From NCBI RefSeq assembly GCF_008580665.1, contig NZ_BKDJ01000007.1, positions 1 through 64,000 of the forward strand: a DNA stretch of 64,000 nucleotides, in the 5' to 3' direction. Source of the stretch: Zafaria cholistanensis. GTDB taxonomy: Bacteria; Actinomycetota; Actinomycetes; Actinomycetales; Micrococcaceae. Shown one piece after another: positions 60,610 through 64,000 of this stretch (its first letter is position 1; each line of letters begins with the position of its first letter). Position numbers and translations under genes: made by a program. Under the pieces are notes generated by a model. It saw only the letters and a program-made list of their open reading frames with translations. It searched no databases and had not been told where the DNA came from.

Positions 60610-61557
60610 ATGGAGGAAAACCGTTCCGGGGCGCCCTCCGGGCCCGCCGTCCTGGCCCTGCGGGCCCTGAAACTGGGGGACCTGCTGGTCGCGGTCCCCG
60701 CACTGCGCGCCCTGCGCCGGGCCTTCCCGGAGCATCGGATCTGCTACGCCGCGCAGGCATGGCTGGCCCCCGTCGTGGAGCTGGTGGGAGGGATCGAACT
60801 GCTTGACACCCATGGGCTGGATGTCCCGGTCCCGCCGGTCCCCGGCAGGGTGGAGGTGGCGGTCAACCTGCACGGGAACGGGGTCGAAAGCAGGCGGCGC
60901 CTGGAGGCGCTCGGGGCACCGCGGCGGATCGGACACCACGCCCCGGGATGGGATGGACCCCGCTGGCGGGACGGCCTGCACGAGCGGGAGCGCTGGGCGC
61001 GCCTGCTGGAATGGCACGGCATCCCGGCAGACCCGGCCGACCTGCACCTGTTGCCACCCGCGGTTTCCTCTCCGGCTCCCGGGGCCGTGGTGGTGCATGC
61101 CGGAGCCGCCTACGGCAGCCGCCTCTGGCCGGTGGAGCGCTTCGGCGCGGTGGCCCGCACGCTGGCCGCCGCCGGCCACCGCGTGGTGTTCAGCGGCAGC
61201 GCGGCCGAGCGGCAGCGCGCGCTGCAGGTGGCCGCGGCGGCAGGGCTGCCCGAGGAGAGCGTGCTGGCAGGGCGGATTGGCCTGGACCGGTTCGCCGCGC
61301 TGGTGGCCTCCGCGACCGCCGTGGTCAGCGCCGATACCGGCGCGGCGCACCTGGCCTCGGCCTACACCCGGCCCTCCGTGGTGATATTCGGGCCGGCTCC
61401 CGTGCACCAATGGGGCCCGCCTCCCGGACCGCACGTGGTGCTGACCGACGAGTCTTTACGGCAGGGGGACACGTTCTCACCCACCCCTGACCCGGCGCTG
61501 ATGGCGGTTGGGGTGCCGGACGTGCTGGCCGGGCTGGAACGGCTGGGCGTCCTATAG
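60610..61557 (+). CDS. GT9-family (heptosyltransferase-like) glycosyltransferase, copy 3
   Basis: The protein has 315 residues. L-R-A-L-K-L-G-D-L-L-V-A-V-P-A-L-R, H-A-G-A-A-Y-G-S-R-L-W-P and A-D-T-G-A-A-H-L-A-S-A are GT9 landmarks. ATG 60610 has a weak GGGGCA. It is divergent from gmhB by 111 bp, so both may share a regulatory region. Its stop overlaps the converging sigma-factor gene by 6 bp. Confidence 0.87.
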   Translation: MEENRSGAPSGPAVLALRALKLGDLLVAVPALRALRRAFPEHRICYAAQAWLAPVVELVGGIELLDTHGLDVPVPPVPGRVEVAVNLHGNGVESRRRLEALGAPRRIGHHAPGWDGPRWRDGLHERERWARLLEWHGIPADPADLHLLPPAVSSPAPGAVVVHAGAAYGSRLWPVERFGAVARTLAAAGHRVVFSGSAAERQRALQVAAAAGLPEESVLAGRIGLDRFAALVASATAVVSADTGAAHLASAYTRPSVVIFGPAPVHQWGPPPGPHVVLTDESLRQGDTFSPTPDPALMAVGVPDVLAGLERLGVL

Positions 61558-62322
61558 GGAGGACCTGCCCAACGTTCCCGCCTGCTCCCACGCGAGCATC
61601 TCACGCAGCTTCGCCAGGACGCGCACCAGCAGCCGGGAGACCTGCACCTGGCTCATCCCCAACTGGTCACCGATGGCCTGCTGGCTCTCGTTGTGGAAGT
61701 AGCGCATCCGCAGGACCCGCCGCTCCAGTGGACTGAGCCGGTCCAGTGCCGCGTCCAGGTCGATCATGTCCTCCGGGGCCAGTCCGTCCTCCGGCACGCG
61801 GAGCGTCTCCGCCCAGGGAATGCCGTTGCGTGCCTCGTCGATGGAGAGGGGAACCAGGTAGCTGCCGCAGACCACCGCTTCGCTGACGGCCTCGGGGGCA
61901 GTTTCCAGATGCCGGGCCAAATCCCCTATGGAGGGCTCGCGGCCAAGCTGCTGGGTGAGCCCCGTGTAGTCGGACACAATGCGCCCATGCAGTTCCTGGA
62001 TGGCCCGCGGAGGCCTGATGACCCATGCTCCGTCCCGGAAGGACCGCTTCAGTTCCCCAAGGATGGTGGGGGCGGCATAGCCGACGAACGGGACTCCCCG
62101 GCGCGGATCGAAACTGCGGGCAGCCTTGACCAGCCCCACCCGTGCGATCTGAAGAAGGTCCTCCGGGTCGCGCCCCGGGCCGGAGAACCGGCGCGCCAGC
62201 GAGTTTGCCAGGCCCAGGTACTCCAGCACCAGATTCTCCGCGTTCGTTCCGGATTCGAGGACCTCTCCGTCGTGCGTTTGGTGCCGGGCAGCCGCCTGCG
62301 CGAGTTTCGGGGAAGTAGGCAT
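61552..62322 (-). CDS. SigB/SigF-family alternative sigma factor
   Basis: The protein has 256 residues. Region 2 (L-A-R-R-F...E-D-L-L-Q-I-A-R-V-G-L-V-K-A-A-R-S-F-D-P), region 3 (W-V-I-R-P-P-R-A-I-Q-E-L) and region 4 (L-S-P-L-E-R-R-V-L-R-M-R-Y-F) are complete. ATG 62322 has AAGGAG 8 bases upstream. No anti-sigma or anti-anti-sigma gene is next to it in this window. It may drive the many stress genes nearby, and the candidate promoter at 12119 fits its class. Confidence 0.9.
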   Translation of the reverse strand: MPTSPKLAQAAARHQTHDGEVLESGTNAENLVLEYLGLANSLARRFSGPGRDPEDLLQIARVGLVKAARSFDPRRGVPFVGYAAPTILGELKRSFRDGAWVIRPPRAIQELHGRIVSDYTGLTQQLGREPSIGDLARHLETAPEAVSEAVVCGSYLVPLSIDEARNGIPWAETLRVPEDGLAPEDMIDLDAALDRLSPLERRVLRMRYFHNESQQAIGDQLGMSQVQVSRLLVRVLAKLREMLAWEQAGTLGRSSL

Positions 62323-62728
62323 GATCGTGGCTCCTTGCAGAAGGCCGGACCGGCCGGTGGTTGCTCCCTGCCGGGCGGCGGGGCGCCCCACCCGGAGCCC
62401 GCCGCGGCCGTGCACCGGCGAGCCGCGGGGGGTGGGGCCGTGCCGTGGTGCCGGGAGGGCCCGGCGCCACGGCTTCAGGGACGCTCCTTCATCCCCCGGC
62501 ATGGAGGGCGCAGCGCTGCATGTGCCTTTCCGCCTCCATGCCGTGGCCCAGGATGTGCCATTCACAGTGAACGCACTGGGGGCCACTGTGAATGGCACAT
62601 TCCGGAGCCGTTGAAGGTGTGGCTTTCGGCAGCTCCGGGAGGCCGTGAAGGCCTTCCCATGGCCGCTGCCGCAGGATGCGCAGGCAGCCATTGGAGGCCC
62701 CTTCTTTCCGAAAGGCGCCGAGGGGCTG
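62323..62728. other. Non-coding stretch upstream of the sigma factor
   Basis: Apart from the long inverted repeat at 62553-62600 I see no gene. GC-rich hairpins occur at about 62370-62420. The sigma-factor promoter should lie here but is not obvious. Confidence 0.4.
62553..62600. repeat. 17-bp inverted repeat
   Basis: ATGTGCCATTCACAGTG (62553-62569) and its exact complement (62584-62600) with a 14-base spacer. The AT content and the absence of a G/C-rich stem make it unlike the local terminators. It could be an operator or a relic of a mobile repeat. Confidence 0.8.
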
Positions 62729-63382
62729 TCAGCCCACCGGACCCGTGGGATCGATGCGTCCCCTCCACGCGCCGGTCTCGGAGCCGCGCTCCTCGATGAA
62801 TTCCCGGAAGCGGTTCAGGTCCCGCTTGACCTGCGCCGAGTCGAAGCCCAAGGCGGCGCCGGCCTTCTCCACGAAGGTCTCGTCGTCCCAGGTGAAGTCC
62901 ACCGTCACCCGGGTCCGGCCCGCCGTCGCCCCGGTGGCGTAGGGGTCCGTGGAGCCCGCCGACTGGGTCTGCAGGTCAGCGTCCAACCCGATCGGCGAAC
63001 CGGCCATATCGTCCCCGGGCATCCCCGCCCGCGGCAGGCCGGGATCGACGCCGGGCGTCTCCTCGGCGACGCCCGGCGGCGGCGCGGTGTCGGCCCCGGA
63101 GGTCTCGGGAGCCAGGGGCTCGAACCGGACGATGCCCTCGATGGCCTTGTTGTCGATGCTTCTCCAGTGGATCAGCTGGTCCGGGACCTGTTCGATGATG
63201 CGGGTGTCGAATTCCCGCTCCACTCCGCCAACCTTGGTGACCCAGTGGTTGATGTCCGGCTCCCGCTGGACCACGCTTTCCACGCCGGTCATGAACTCCG
63301 GGAACGATTCGAACTGGGTCCACTGGTTGTAGGCGGTCCGGACGGGAACGTCGACTTCGATGCTTTCCTGTACGCGTGCCAT
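62729..63382 (-). CDS. SRPBCC (polyketide cyclase/START-like) protein with insert
   Basis: The protein has 217 residues. A coenzyme Q-binding/SRPBCC fold (V-Q-E-S-I-E-V-D-V-P-V-R-T-A-Y-N-Q-W-T, F-E-S-F-P-E-F-M) is interrupted at about residues 100-150 by a Pro/Gly/Asp-rich insert. The final strand and helix follow (T-R-V-T-V-D-F-T-W and a C-terminal R-F-R-E-F-I-E). ATG 63382 follows GGAGAG. Small hydrophobic-ligand binding is likely, but the function is unknown. Such genes often lie among stress genes. Confidence 0.8.
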   Translation of the reverse strand: MARVQESIEVDVPVRTAYNQWTQFESFPEFMTGVESVVQREPDINHWVTKVGGVEREFDTRIIEQVPDQLIHWRSIDNKAIEGIVRFEPLAPETSGADTAPPPGVAEETPGVDPGLPRAGMPGDDMAGSPIGLDADLQTQSAGSTDPYATGATAGRTRVTVDFTWDDETFVEKAGAALGFDSAQVKRDLNRFREFIEERGSETGAWRGRIDPTGPVG

Positions 63383-63858
63383 GGTGGTCTCTCCTGGCCG
63401 TAGGCGGACTATTTGTGCATACTTCCCCGGGATTCCCCGCCGCCGGAGCGGTTGGGGCCCGTGGGCGCGGGCGTGGCGTTCGATGCCCCACACCCTTCCT
63501 GCGCAGTCCCGGACCTCCCCGAGGATGTCCGGCACCCCCTGATCGAAAACCGTTCCCGCTGGTCCGGAACCACCCAAACGGGAGATTCGGCCAAGGCAAC
63601 GGCAAGGGGTGGGATGGCCGCCGGGACCGGCCGTCGGCGGCTGGCCCCTACCGGCTATCCGGTTCCGGGATGCGCCTCCACCGTAGGCGTGCGCCTGCTG
63701 TGATTGTCAAGGGTCGTGGGGCCGCCCTGACCGGCGAATATAGGAGGACCTCACCGCAAATGGGGCCAAAACCGGCACTAATTGGTTCCCTGGGATCGGG
63801 CGTACCGTGGATTGGAGTGCTGCCCGGCCCGGGCAGCCCCTAAACAGGGGAGAACGCC
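63383..63858. other. Non-coding stretch before the DUF1540 gene
   Basis: No credible gene on either strand. A palindrome (GCCCGGCCCGGGC-type) sits about 30 bp before the next start. No clear promoter for either divergent gene is seen. Confidence 0.4.
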
Positions 63859-64000
63859 ATGACCGCTACGGCCAGTGTCAGCGACTGCACTGTCACCAAC
63901 TGTTCCTTCAACGACCATTCGCACTGCGGAGCCGCAGGCATCACGATCGGCGGGGGCGAGGACCATGCCTCCTGCGCTACCTTCATCGATACCGGGACCC
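63859..64000 (+). CDS. DUF1540 Cys-rich protein (3' truncated by window edge)
   Basis: Forty-seven residues are visible from ATG 63859, which follows AGGGGAG. The pattern C-T-V-T-N-C-S-F-N-D-H-S-H-C-G-A-A-G-I-T-I-G...H-A-S-C-A-T-F is the DUF1540 domain, with spaced Cys and His suited to metal binding. The frame runs off the window. A small zinc- or iron-binding stress or sporulation-associated protein is likely. Its function is unknown. Confidence 0.85.
   Translation, partial: MTATASVSDCTVTNCSFNDHSHCGAAGITIGGGEDHASCATFIDTGT

Overview
This window is high-GC DNA (roughly two thirds G+C by eye), with codon use, gene families and GTG/ATGA start coupling typical of Actinobacteria. The gene mix (UDP-galactopyranose mutase, DUF4383, DUF3618/holin-X, a SigB-type sigma factor, DUF8129 and DUF1540 proteins, a Csp beginning M-A-T-G-T-V-K-W) fits a soil member of the Micrococcaceae (Arthrobacter and relatives). 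The species assignment is inference. No rRNA or tRNA gene, CRISPR array or intact insertion sequence was seen.

Catabolic left end (1-10.6 kb). The window opens inside a vanillate demethylase oxygenase (vanA) followed by its GntR regulator and a cold-shock gene. Then comes a divergent cluster: a SnoaL-flavin reductase fusion and a BCCT transporter on the minus strand. On the plus strand are a probably leaderless GntR regulator, two adjacent AA_synth-family proteins, an alpha/beta hydrolase, an aldehyde dehydrogenase, a 4-OT tautomerase and a luciferase-like monooxygenase. This gene set matches the logic of the trigonelline (N-methylnicotinate) ring-opening pathway of Acinetobacter baylyi, with extra genes of unknown role.

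Middle (11-43 kb). This part holds stress and envelope genes: Mn catalase, DUF4383, DUF8129, an MBL hydrolase, a glycosidase-glycosyltransferase fusion with UDP-galactopyranose mutase, an OhrR-like regulator, a diiron-enzyme/GT2/CDGSH operon, a CDF transporter overlapping a half-size binding lipoprotein, two hydrolases, a decayed MFS/TMEM175/transposase locus, a beta-lactamase-fold lipoprotein, a sulfide:quinone-reductase-like protein, a FAD-Rieske oxidoreductase and a Zn-alcohol dehydrogenase. Alanine dehydrogenase with a divergent Lrp regulator, GlsB, Dps, CsbD, an isochorismatase and a CYP152-type peroxygenase P450 follow.

Right end (43-64 kb). A stress block (SDR, topoisomerase IB, DUF7218-type protein, DUF3618/holin-X/apolipoprotein-like operon) leads into a 13-kb glycan cluster. 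It encodes heptose-precursor enzymes (phosphoheptose isomerase fused to a GT4 transferase, GmhB phosphatase, two HldE-like kinase/adenylyltransferases), three GT9 heptosyltransferase-like proteins, further glycosyltransferases, an aldehyde dehydrogenase and an SDR. No HldD epimerase is visible. A SigB-family sigma factor, an SRPBCC protein and the start of a DUF1540 protein close the window.

Two cross-cutting patterns stand out. Short tandem repeats begin at, or span, several stop codons. A pair of homologous intergenic elements (about 1541-1650 and 19424-19531) could be small RNAs with C-rich terminator loops.
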